Assembly: GCA_964019425.1 (NCBI GenBank) | Contig: OZ025822.1 | Span: 496,001-560,000 of the forward strand | Source of the DNA: Flectonema sp. DT1601 | Taxonomy: Eukaryota; Euglenozoa; Diplonemea; Diplonemida; Diplonemidae | Length of the DNA: 64,000 nt | Reading direction: 5' to 3' | Part shown: in pieces, positions 45,566-55,368 of the stretch | Position numbering within the stretch: the first letter of the stretch is position 1 | Layout of the letters: every line of letters begins with the position of its first letter | The notes under the pieces: model-generated | The model's input: the letters and a program-made list of their open reading frames with translations, nothing else | Told to the model about the DNA's origin: nothing | Database searches by the model: none | Translations under genes and position numbers: made by a program

Positions 45566-45710
45566 GGGCGGTGGGTTTAGGTAGTCATTTGTTTTCAGGT
45601 TATTACATCTCTTGCAGCCGACAAGTACAGTTGGTAGCGATCTAACTGTTACTCTGTGAGCTTTTCCTGATTTTTGGGCTTCCTAGGCTTCGTAAATAAA
45701 TAAATAATGT
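45566..45710 (+). repeat. Repeat family B, copy B3
   Basis: It shares both ends with B2 (GGTGGGTTTAGGTAGTC and TCCTAGGCTTCGTAAATAAA), but the GTGAG/CTCAC hairpin is replaced by an unrelated CAGCCGACAAGTACAG stretch. It ends in TAAATAAATAA. Confidence 0.6.
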
Positions 45711-45774
45711 AATTCCTAGAAATCATTATAACAGTGTAGATCAACACATCTCTGTAGATCTCAAGTGACGTTAG

Positions 45775-45969
45775 TAATAAACTGATTGCTCAGGTACCTG
45801 TTGCTGTAATTGTTTAGTTAACGCTAGTTCAACTGTTTTAGTTAATTACTTTCAGAAGTGATAACTTCATCCTTTCCTTTTTATGATTCTCTTCGAGTTG
45901 ATCTTCTCATCAACTGAGGTCGTAATAACTTTTTGCGAATACTCTCTCTCGATTGGTAAGACGAGTCTG
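45775..45969 (+). repeat. Direct duplication, left copy (195 bp)
   Basis: Nearly identical to 46191-46384, from TAATAAACTGATTGCTCAGG to GTAAGACGAGTCTG, with a handful of differences. The two copies enclose about 220 bp that includes a diverged family B start (about 46086-46130). Confidence 0.75.
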
Positions 45970-46190
45970 GGCAGTGAAGTGGAAATGGATCCACTCATCT
46001 CTGATCTCAGTGACCGTATCAATCCCTCCCTCGGCGAGAAATTGGCGTAATCAGCCGTCTCTTACACCTGCCTGCTTCGTGCATGTGGTGGGTCTGGGTC
46101 GTCGCTTACTTCTGGTTAACGTCTCTTCTTGCCTTGTGCCGAATTACTGGTACCCCGTGGGTTTCCATAGGGTTACTTCCCTGAAAAAAT

Positions 46191-46384
46191 TAATAAACTG
46201 ATTGCTCAGGTACCTGTTGCTGTAATTGTTTAGTTAACGCTAGTTCAACTGTTTTAGTTAATTACTTTCAGAAGTGATAACTTCATCCTTTATTTTTATG
46301 ATTCTCTTCGAGTTGATCTTCTCATCAACTGAGGTCGTATTAACTTTTTGCGAATACTCTCTCTCGATTGGTAAGACGAGTCTG
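46191..46384 (+). repeat. Direct duplication, right copy (194 bp)
   Basis: Partner of 45775-45969, offset 416 bp. No TG...CA ends and no coding sequence between the copies, so there is no positive evidence for an LTR element. A local tandem duplication is the simpler reading. Confidence 0.75.
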
Positions 46385-47887
46385 TATTTTGGGGCAAAAA
46401 TACCACACCCGCTGCAATTATTAGCTCCTTGCAAGCTGCTGTGAAGTAGATTTTATCTGACAATCTATACAGGGCCAGAACTTTATCACTCTGGTCTTCG
46501 CTGATGCGAATTCCCCCTTTACTTTTTTTCCCCCTTTCTTCTTCTTCTTCTTCTTCTTTTGGATATATATGCCTCCTGACATGTTGGCAGCAGTAATTTA
46601 TTTCTGTAAATTTGATAGTTTTTTTTCTGAAGTGCTTTAGGGTACCCGTTCCAAAGCTCGGAAGTCCGTGTTGTTTAGTAGTGAGGAGAAACTGTGTCAC
46701 TGCTTTTCGATTAGTGATTTATAAAAAAAACAATACGACAGATAATCAATTATTGGTTTTCTATTTACTTTCTTTTATTTTTGCAGAATATTCTTCAGAG
46801 TTATATTTCAGATACCCATTTTTTTTTTTTTTTTTTCCCCTCCTCTCTTCTCGTTCCAAGTTATTTTCCTCATATCATTTCCTGAACAACAATCGGACAA
46901 AGTGGAAAGCTGACAACGACATAAATGACATATAGTGTTCAGTAATGTCCTATTAGCTGAAGCTATCCAATTACAGTCCTAATAAGATTGGGTCTAATTA
47001 CGTTGATGTTACTTCGTAGCTCTATTGGACTTCCTTATCTATCTTTATCTTTCTATCTCTCGGGTGAGTAAAAGAAAAGCTTACTTAGTTGTTGTTGTTG
47101 TTGTTGTTTTTTTTTTTTTTTTTTTTTTCCCAGTCAGTTATAAATTATAATTTTTTTTTTTTTTTTTTTGAAAGCAGATCCGTAGTTAGTTGATTATAAT
47201 ATTATAGAGGACTGTGTTAAAATGGTAAACAGAAGTAACCATATTGATATAGTCTCATGCGATGAGCAAGACTGTCGATGTCCCAGCATCCCTTACTTTC
47301 TCTGTATGGTACTAATAAACTAAACCATTATTATATTTCCCTTACGATTTATTAATTTGATCACTTCCTTTTGATAACTCCTCTCCTAATTAGTAACCCC
47401 CAGGATTGGTTTCCAGTCTGAATGTCCTCAAAAGAACAATATATTTTGATTTTTTTTTTTCGGCAAAGAAGAGAGAAATTGTAACGTCATCCGAGTTACA
47501 AGTTTCTGAGGTAACTCGTAGAAGCCAATTCATAATATAGTTATTTTTTTTTTTTTTTAAACTCAAAAAGATTTGTTGACATAAAATGGCAGTACTGTTT
47601 TCTGTGATATTGATTTCTTCTTTTTGAATCTTTAACTTGACATTTTTTTGTGTATTACTACTGCTTGATTCGTTCATTTTTTTTTTTTTTTCTTTTTTCT
47701 TCCCTCTCGATCTTCTTATGTTCTTGCAACAAAACCCGCGTTCGCTGTCGTCCGCGTTGATTTCTCTACCCATTTGAGAAATCAAAAAAAAAAAAAAAAA
47801 AAAAAATCATTTTTTAAAAAAAAAAATATTTTTGTGTCTTCTCATCAATTAAAATTAATAATTGATCCAATGACTTATAATAATAAT

Positions 47888-48032
47888 TTCTACGTCTCTT
47901 ATCGTCTGTGAGAGTCTCACGGTTGCTGGTAGCGATATAACTGTTACTCTGTGAGCTTTTCCTGGCTTTTGGCTTCCTAGGCTTCGTAAAAAAAAAAAAA
48001 AAAAAAAATAAATAAATAAATAATAATAATAT
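47888..48032 (+). repeat. Repeat family B, copy B4
   Basis: Contains GTGAGAGTCTCAC, then GCGATATAACTGTTACTC and GGCTTCCTAGGCTTCGTAAA. It ends in an A run of about 22 and then TAAA and TAA repeats, the clearest A-tail of the family. Confidence 0.7.
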
Positions 48033-49493
48033 TACTATCGTTAAAAAACATGGTTTGTAGTTATCCATAAACAAGTATGGTCTCAATATGGACATTTTTT
48101 TTTTCCTTCTTTTAAAAGTTAATGAGCCTACCAAAGTGAAACCTTAGTGAGCTCATATTTCTTTTTGATATCATTGTTCGTGTATGAGATTAATTCTGTT
48201 GGATGCTACAACCATTATAAAAAATAACAATTAAAAAAAAAAACTATTGGAGAGGCTTACAAGAGTAATTCGTTGGATTATTCATTTCGGTCTTTTCCTA
48301 AGACGGGATTTGAGCTCATTAATTCACATCGTTATTCCAGCCTCTTAGTGGTGTGCTCTAGTTAACAATAAAACAAAAAAAAAAAATTTCTCTCTTTTTT
48401 ATATAAGCATAAAGGATAATAGCTTTCCCTTCCTTTTTGTGCTATTTTCAGTAGAAAAATTCTATTCGTGTCTTTTCTTTTTTATTCCATTTTTTTTTTT
48501 TTTGTTGAAAACTCTGTTGTGGCATTCCGTTGTTCTAGCATTCCTCTACACAACACTTTTCTACCTTCGCAACATTTGACCTTAAGTGTACTTTTCAATA
48601 AATTTCGACATTCACTATTTATGGTTAATGAGGATTTGAAGTGTGGGGGTTTGTTAAGAGAATGGAATAATCTGTTATTTTTTTTTTTAATTTTTGATAG
48701 AAAACTACATTAATAATTTCAATACCCGACCCCGCTGTAGTTCTCTTTTTTTTTCACTATGTAAAGTGGTTATCTTTTCTTACCCTGCAACAAAAATAAA
48801 ATAAAATGTATGTAACATGGCTGTAACGCCCATAAAAAAATATGGTCTCAATATATAGGCTAAACTAATTTCTATTATCTGACTGAAATGTATGGCATGA
48901 TTGTACATTTTGATGACAGGAATGGGAATGTAGAGTCAAAACAAAGTGATTACCTGTGTTTTTTTTATATCAATTTCAGCCGTTTATTTAAAGAGGTTGA
49001 TTTGTAGGGAGAGCTACTGTGACTATCTTTTTTTTTTTTTTTTTTAAACCCTTATAATGTTTGTGACCATCTAAACGATGTGTTGCTTGTTAGTCTCGTT
49101 ATCATATGCCCATCATCAGAGCCTATTATGGTAACTCTACGGGGCTGTGTATGAACGTGGACTTGCTTGTTCAGTTATCTCATTTCATGAACAAAATCTA
49201 CATCTTGTCACCAGCAGCAGTAAAAGCATCGTTCTGTTGTGTTTCTCGTTGTTGACAGAGGGTTGTATTTTTTTTCTCTCTTTTTGTTTTTTATTATAAA
49301 AATTGCTGGAGGTCGGATCAAATAAAGTAGACCAAATCAGGGAGAGCTTGTTTGATTGTACCTTTTAAGCCATTGAATACTTGACTGATATTGTCCCCAG
49401 CTCGGCGGGTCTTCCCTGTCGCTTAACGTTAAGACAGGTGAAAGATTAAAATAACAATCATGTTACTTAATTCCCCGTTTTTTTTTTTTTTTT

Positions 49494-49740
49494 GCTGCAC
49501 CTGCCAGAAGGCAAATTTCACCCGATATTACTTCTTGTGATCTTATGAGAGGTTGTCCTCTTATAAGGTCCATACTTTGCATAACAATGCTCACATTGAC
49601 TGCACTGCTAGAAGGCACATTTCACCCGATATTACTACTTAATAGTCTCACATGTATTAATTAGTTTTCTTTCTTGATCTTATGAGAAGTTGTGTCCTCT
49701 TAAAAAAAGCCAGTTATAATAATGCTCACTTTTACAAAAC
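49494..49740 (+). repeat. Tandem duplication of about 110-140 bp
   Basis: CTGCACCTGCCAGAAGGC at 49494 and CTGCACTGCTAGAAGGC at about 49599 start two copies that both continue TTTCACCCGATATTACT, then GATCTTATGAGA, then GTCCTCTTA, and end AATGCTCAC. The second copy carries about 30 extra bases in its middle. Confidence 0.6.
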
Positions 49741-50233
49741 GAAAAATTCTTCGTTAAGCACCCTTTTTTTTTTTTTTTTTTTTTCAAAAATGAACACAGT
49801 ATTGCTCCCTCCATCGATATTTTTTTCAAAAAAAAACATAATTGTGTTCTTTTCCCAGTGATTCTTGTCACGCGGATTTCGTCATCTTACCGTTAAAGAG
49901 CTCTGTGATAATGTGCTCATTATATTCGTTCAATTTCTTATTTTTTTTTCTTGCGTCGTTTATTTTGTTAAAAACTTACCAACAATGAATAGTGTTGGTT
50001 GTGGACTGCTTAATTGACTGATTTCACTTCTGTAGAATTATTATTCTTTTTTTACTACTTAACGAACTGAGAAATGTATCAGATGATAGGGTTAACCAAT
50101 CTGATTTTTTAAAAAAGAAAAAAAAAATGCATATGCCTGGCCGTTTCGACTACATAAACAGAGGCTATCTTAACAATAGCCTCTCTTTAGTATTGAGGCG
50201 GTGAGTTTTTTTTTTTTCTGTTCTTTTTTTTTT

Positions 50234-50360
50234 GAACCGACGTAGTCGGAGAAGAAACTATTCAGATTGAAAAGGTGTTATTTATTATGATCATGCATGA
50301 TTTATTTACCCTGTACGACAGGATTCTGTGTTCAACGAAATATACGGCTAATCTGAATGG
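50234..50360 (-). repeat. Hairpin repeat family A, copy A3
   Basis: Preceded by a T run on the + strand. Starts GAACCGACGTAGTCGG (loop GTA) and ends AATCTGAATGG. The ATTCAGATT/AATCTGAAT pair is intact. Confidence 0.75.
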
Positions 50361-50678
50361 TTTTACCCGTATCTTGGGCCTAAGAAAAAAGAAAGAAGGA
50401 AAAGAAAAGAAAAGGAGCCACGTTTTTTTGGGTAGGCATATAAAGTATTATCATTTTAAATCCAATTCCCCTACTGATGCAGTGAGTTTTTCCTTTCAAA
50501 AAAAAAAAATTATTTCGTGAATTCTCTTTGCTAACTCCCGTTTTCTTTTTTTTTTTTTGCTTTTTTTTAAAAAAAAAAAAGAACGATCCGCTCGGTAATT
50601 TGGGATTGAATGGAAAGCTGTCTAGTATTCCAAAAAGTTATTTTATTTTAGTTTTAACATTACTGAATGTGTTTTCTC

Positions 50679-50680
50679 AG
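50679..50680 (+). promoter_or_regulatory. Probable trans-splice acceptor of the CmcI-like gene
   Basis: T-rich sequence ends in GTTTTCTCAG, leaving an 81-base leader. A second, weaker candidate is GCCAACAG at 50742-50749, 12 bases before the ATG. Confidence 0.5.
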
Positions 50681-50761
50681 AAAGTCTTATCGATGATATC
50701 CAACCTTATAATTATTTATTAAACTCCCTAACAAGAGAGAGCCAACAGTCTGTAATATAAA

Positions 50762-52083
50762 ATGATGCGGGCTCCGCAGGGGGGGATGACGACGGCCAAG
50801 ATTCTGATCGTCGTCTGTGGAGTTAGTATGTTAATGAACGTCTGGTTGATATTTCACGCAGGTGTGGGCAGTGCTTGCAGCGTTCAGCTTAAACAGTGCG
50901 AAGCAAACTACCGAGCGATTGTATCTCGGAAAGGTGAAAGTATCGGCAAGCAAGAAAAAGAAAGTTGTCCGAAATGTGAGATTTGTGATATCTGTGAGAA
51001 GTGTCCAGAACTACCTGCGGGAGGAGGAGGAGGAGCAAAAGAAACAACCGATGACTCTGAAGAAGAAACCGCAAAAACTTCATCAAGATCTTCATCAAAA
51101 GACCCTCCATGGGTGTGGATACCTGGAAGAGAACATGTCGATTTTCAAGTCTGGAAACCAGACGGATTCAAAACTGACAACACCTTTTACGATCCAAAAG
51201 ATGATGAGAAGCTCCAAGAAGCATACAAATCAGACAAAAATGCCTACGCTAGATCTCCAGTTCCAATGGGAGGAGCAAAGATTCGAGTCAACCCTAACAA
51301 GTGGATTACTTTAGATGAGTTTGCATTCGCCCACGACGTCTTTTTCGAGGAATGGCAAAGATTTTCATTCGGAAACTGGCTCGGTGTTAAATGCCAACAA
51401 GATCCGATGGACGCCTTCGCGATTCAAGATATGCTTTGGAGAGTTCAACCTGATTTAATTATCGAAGTCGGTACCAACAACGGAGGAGGTGCAATCTTTT
51501 ATGCATCGATAATGAACAACTACAACAGAAATGGAAAAATCGTAACGTTAGACGTAAAACCAGTCAACCAAAACTGGATGACTGGTAAGAACAAAGATAA
51601 CTGTAAGGGATGTATAACAGGAGATGTTCATCCTCTCTGGACAGGTAGTGATATGATTAACTTTATTAAGGGTGATATTACTAAAAAAGAAGTCCAAGAA
51701 CAAGTTGAAGTATTCGTCAAGGCTGCCAAAACTGTTTTGGTAGTTGAAGACGCGTCTCATCGTTACCCAGATACTCTCCATCGTATGAAAGTAATTTATA
51801 AATACGTAACCGTTGGATCTTACATGCTTGTTCAAGACACGAAAATGGATCGATTTGTGTCAAGGCTCCGTAAGAAGTACGGAAACCTAAAATTCGGTCC
51901 AATGAGAGCGGTTGACGAGTTTATCAGGTATGTGTGTTATCTGAATGCTATTTTACTTATTTAAAAAGAAATAATTTCATAAAATTAAAAAACAGGGCAA
52001 ACCCGGATTGGGAAATCGACAGAACCCTCGAATATTACATCTACTCACAACATCACAGAGGTTTTCTAAGAAGACTGAAATAG
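50762..52083 (+). CDS. Membrane-anchored CmcI-family protein (hydroxylase/methyltransferase-like), two exons
   Basis: Exons 50762-51927 and 51996-52083 (68-bp intron, donor GTATGT, acceptor AAAACAG, phase 2) give 417 residues. The N-terminus has a membrane segment (about 12-32) preceded by few charges, fitting a type II Golgi/ER protein. Next comes a stalk with Cys at 69, 72, 75, 78 and 81, a Gly run, and an acidic/serine linker. The catalytic part (about 195-417) matches the cephalosporin hydroxylase/rhamnosyl O-methyltransferase family: FGNWLGVKCQQDPMD, then IIEVGTNNGGGA (SAM-binding loop), then VEDASH and GSYMLVQDT, acidic residues typical of the metal site. The short exon 2 ends GFLRRLK, as family members often do. 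It is likely a SAM-dependent sugar or small-molecule O-methyltransferase; the substrate is unknown. Confidence 0.82.
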
Positions 52084-52700
52084 TTTTAAAAAAAAAAAAA
52101 AAAAAAACTTTTTTAGTTAATTTTTCATCCGGATAATTTTATACAAAAAAAAAAAAGAGAAAAAAAAAATAAAAACACCGCTACCCCCCCCGCCCTAACG
52201 GATACTATCATTGTTCAAATCGGTACAACTGTTGAAATGTAATTTAAAAAAAAAATTAAAAAAAAAAAAAAAAATCTTATTATTGTTTGTTGTCGGTTTA
52301 CTTGTAGTCAATTGTATCAGAAATTACTAATGTTCATTTAGTATTAAACTTTGATACAATAAAAATACTTGCAACAGTTTGCCTACCCACCATTATTTGT
52401 TTGCAGATAATTATAATTTAAATTTATCCTATTAACACGTAGCCCCTGAATTCCAATATTCGACGGCACGTATGGGATTTCATCAATGCCAACTGTTTAG
52501 GCAAACAGGTTTGGTCATTTTGAAACTTTTTTTCATTGCTTTGAAATCGGGTAAACTTAATATTATGCTTTTCATTAATGTCACTAAAAAAATGCATTAA
52601 AAAAAAAAAAAGGAATAGAAGATCAGCAATCACAGGAGTGGTGTTGTTCTATAATTATTATTGTTATTGTTTATTTTATTTTATTTTTTTTCTTTCTTTT
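52084..52700 (+). other. Spacer after the CmcI-like gene
   Basis: A runs at 52088-52106 and 52257-52274 and a C-rich string near 52184-52195. The 3' UTR probably lies here. No gene seen. Confidence 0.4.
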
Positions 52701-52814
52701 GCACCGACAAAGTCGGAGAAGAAACCATTCAGATTAGGAAGTCGGTTTATTTATTATATCAAAAAAAAAAATGTTATCTATTTTCCCTGTGCTGACAGTA
52801 ACACTGTCTGTGAG
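52701..52814 (-). repeat. Hairpin repeat family A, copy A4 (truncated)
   Basis: Begins GCACCGACAAAGTCGG (loop AAA) and CCATTCAGATTAGG. It has an internal A run and stops at CTGTCTGTGAG, where the T run of A5 begins. The right arm of the distal pair is lost, as if A5 had inserted into A4 or replaced its end. Confidence 0.65.
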
Positions 52815-52834
52815 TTTTTTTTTTTTTTTTTTTT

Positions 52835-52965
52835 GCACCGACGAAGTCGGAGAAGAAACTATTCAGATTAAGAGCCGTTATTTATTATGTCATGTCATGT
52901 ATTTCCCTGTGCGTCAGTAAAACTAAGCTGCGATCAACAAAATATAAGGCTGCTTATCTGAATGG
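52835..52965 (-). repeat. Hairpin repeat family A, copy A5
   Basis: Starts GCACCGACGAAGTCGG (loop GAA) and ends TTATCTGAATGG, so one pair of the distal stem is lost. It abuts A4 through a T run of about 20. Confidence 0.7.
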
Positions 52966-53703
52966 TTTTTGCCAAGCGATTGCAACAATATCGCTGATGA
53001 TCTTCTCATTATGAAGACGTCATTTTTTTTTTAAAAAAATATATAATTTAATAAAAAGGTTCGTGCCAATCCATTATCCTTTCAAGGCTTTGTTTACAGT
53101 TCTCTGTTGAGACAGAATATCAAGTCGGAAACTGATGACGTAATTAATGAACGCGATTCTGAAGCAGTCTTGTTGTTCTTAATTAATCAGCTTCTGACTG
53201 ACAATTCAAACGAGTCAGAGAGATCATGAGTTTTTGGTTTCAGAGATATCAATGAGTAGTGATTCCACTATCAAAGTTATCTACATGCTAACCACCAAAG
53301 TAACTTATTTGTTATGTGGTGGCAAACAAAAAAAAAAAAAAAAAAAAAAATAGTAAATTTTTTGCATCTTAAAACTAATACTCCATTCCTTAGAGCTTAA
53401 TCTTTTTTTTTTTTTTTTTTTTTTTTTGAGCCTTTATTTTTTTTTTTTTTGCAAACATAAGTGTTCGTCGTGTTGTCCCGACACACCCCATAATAATTCG
53501 TCTGCCCTGAGTTCTTCAGTAGTCAGTAATGTGAACTTTTTTTCTTGTTTCTATTTTTAATTTGATACAAAAGCAGCAAAACAATAAATATTTTCGCTCT
53601 CGAAGAGTCTTGCGAACTCTTCGAACTATTTATAATGATGTTTTTTTTTTCTTTCTGTTTCCTTTTTTTTTTTCTTGAAATTAATGTTTCTTTTTTTTAA
53701 AAC
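52966..53703 (+). other. Spacer before the leucine-rich-repeat gene
   Basis: Long A and T runs (53329-53350, 53403-53427 and 53438-53450), no gene. The acceptor of the next gene is AAAACAG with AG at 53704-53705 after a T run, leaving a 37-base leader. Confidence 0.45.
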
Positions 53704-53742
53704 AGTCCTCCTCTGCTTCCCTGCATAAAAAACAAAATAAAT

Positions 53743-55368
53743 ATGGAAGTATTCATCTCACACAGTGATAAACTGTTTCCAGATGTGACTTACCAAATAA
53801 CAACAGAAGTAACAGTCAGAGAGTTGGAGGATTTCATTACAGATGAATGGGGTGTTAGAAAGGGTCTGTTTGATATTTTATATTCAGAAATTGGAATCCT
53901 CAAAAGAGAATCAAAAATAGTGTCATTCGGCATCCAGTCAGGAGCTGAATTGACAGCAGTCAAACGAGAATTCGTTGTCGGAAAAGATGATTTGAGAGGA
54001 GATAATCGACAAGAAATTTCTGATAAATTCACATCAAACTGTGACTTGGTTTGTTCAATTAACGGTTCAACAATGAAAGATGATAACGGGGTTCTTAATA
54101 CAGGTGATGAGCTGCTCCCAGAATCAATACAACACATTTCATTTTCTCATTGTGATGACGTTACTGAAATAGGATCTGATTTCCTTCAAAATAGTTCGGA
54201 AATGAAAACATTAAACCTCTCAGACCTTAGTAACATAAATACAATAGGGTCATCGTTTTTAAAGCGTTGTACTGAACTTGTTCATGTTGACATGCTTCAG
54301 TTTAAAAATTTAACTTTAATTCAAGATTCGTTTTTATGGAGTTGTAAATCACTCGTTGAGATTGATTTATCTGCTTTTAAAAACGTAGTGTCTGTTGGTC
54401 TTAATTTTTTATGTGATTGCAATTCTCTAAAGAGAATCGACTTATCTCCTTTATCAAACATCAGTTCAATCGGAGGGTATTTTGTGTGTAATTGCACCTC
54501 CCTAACTGAGATCGACTTAACTTCATTTAAAATGATACAATCAGTTGGTCCTTGGTTTCTGGGTGGTTGTAATAATTTAACAGCCATCGACTTGACTCCA
54601 TTGTCAAGAATAAGTCAATTAGGTGATTGTTTCTTACTAGGTTGTAGCGGTCTGGTAAACGTTGATCTCAGCCCTCTCAGTAATGTTGAGTCGTTGGGTG
54701 CGGCTTTTCTTGGAAATTGCTCACTGACTTCCGTCGATTTATCTCCGTTGTCGAGACTCTCTGGTATCGATTCTTATTTTTTAAATGGAAATAAGAACCT
54801 GAAAACTATCGATATCTCATCGCTAACTGACGTTAGTTGTATTTCTGCAGGGTTTTTATCTGAGTGTGAATCACTGTCTTCGTTAGACCTTTCACCATTG
54901 ATAAGGATATCCAGTATTGGTAGTTCGTTCTTATCAGATTGCTCATCTCTGACGATGTTAAATTTGTCAGAGATTAGTAGCGTACTGGAGATTGAAGATT
55001 GCTTTCTTTCTGGTTGTTGTTGTCTAACTTCTGTTGATCTGTCTTCATTTAAAAGTGTCACAGCCATCGGATCAAATTTTCTTAATAATTGCGATGCTTT
55101 GACATCAGTCAATGTCTCCTTTCCAGAAGTGACTCAGATTGGAGATTCGTTTATGAAAAATTGTTCTTCATTAACATCTCTGGATTTGTCTTCACTGGCA
55201 ACCTTATCGTCAATCGGATCATCGTTTCTCGATGGATGTGTTACTTTGATGGATGTCGACTTAACAAAGCTGACTAGTCTTCAGTTTGTAAACAATTCTC
55301 ATTTTCTATCTGATTGCCCAGCTGTTTCTGACAGCAGAAAAGAATCATTTCTGGAGTCTCTTGAGTGA
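53743..55368 (+). CDS. Ubiquitin-like / leucine-rich-repeat fusion protein
   Basis: 541 residues, single exon. Residues 1-76 read as a ubiquitin-like beta-grasp: VTVRELEDFITDEWGV followed by a predicted second half ending IQSGAELTAVKRE. After an acidic linker (about 77-125), sixteen leucine-rich repeats of about 25 residues fill the rest, typified by SLTSLDLSSLATLSSIGSSF followed by a Cys near position 24. This is the BspA-like class, seen in surface and intracellular proteins of many protists; here there is no signal peptide, so it is probably cytosolic. It may act as a scaffold or recognition protein, with the N-terminal domain linking to ubiquitin pathways; that role is inference. Decayed pieces of the same repeat type lie in the HSP90 spacers. 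Confidence 0.83.
   Translation: MEVFISHSDKLFPDVTYQITTEVTVRELEDFITDEWGVRKGLFDILYSEIGILKRESKIVSFGIQSGAELTAVKREFVVGKDDLRGDNRQEISDKFTSNCDLVCSINGSTMKDDNGVLNTGDELLPESIQHISFSHCDDVTEIGSDFLQNSSEMKTLNLSDLSNINTIGSSFLKRCTELVHVDMLQFKNLTLIQDSFLWSCKSLVEIDLSAFKNVVSVGLNFLCDCNSLKRIDLSPLSNISSIGGYFVCNCTSLTEIDLTSFKMIQSVGPWFLGGCNNLTAIDLTPLSRISQLGDCFLLGCSGLVNVDLSPLSNVESLGAAFLGNCSLTSVDLSPLSRLSGIDSYFLNGNKNLKTIDISSLTDVSCISAGFLSECESLSSLDLSPLIRISSIGSSFLSDCSSLTMLNLSEISSVLEIEDCFLSGCCCLTSVDLSSFKSVTAIGSNFLNNCDALTSVNVSFPEVTQIGDSFMKNCSSLTSLDLSSLATLSSIGSSFLDGCVTLMDVDLTKLTSLQFVNNSHFLSDCPAVSDSRKESFLESLE

Larger units (their letters stand above)
42200..50678. other. Second gene-poor stretch, 8.5 kb
   Basis: No gene supported. 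It holds family A copies (44.1 and 50.2 kb), family B copies (44.9, 45.6 and 47.9 kb), a 195-bp direct duplication (45775 and 46191), a second duplication (49.5-49.7 kb), and simple repeats: CCCTTT units at 45386-45415, TTC at 46538-46558 and GTT at 47088-47105. A weak tRNA-like string lies on the minus strand near 48283-48363. Confidence 0.5.

Noticed and set aside
45775-46384. Small LTR-type element
   Set aside because: The duplicated ends lack TG...CA borders, and the interior is only about 220 bp without primer site or coding sequence.
48283-48363. tRNA gene on the minus strand
   Set aside because: Only a weak B-box-like string and an AGAGC motif are present; no closed acceptor stem.
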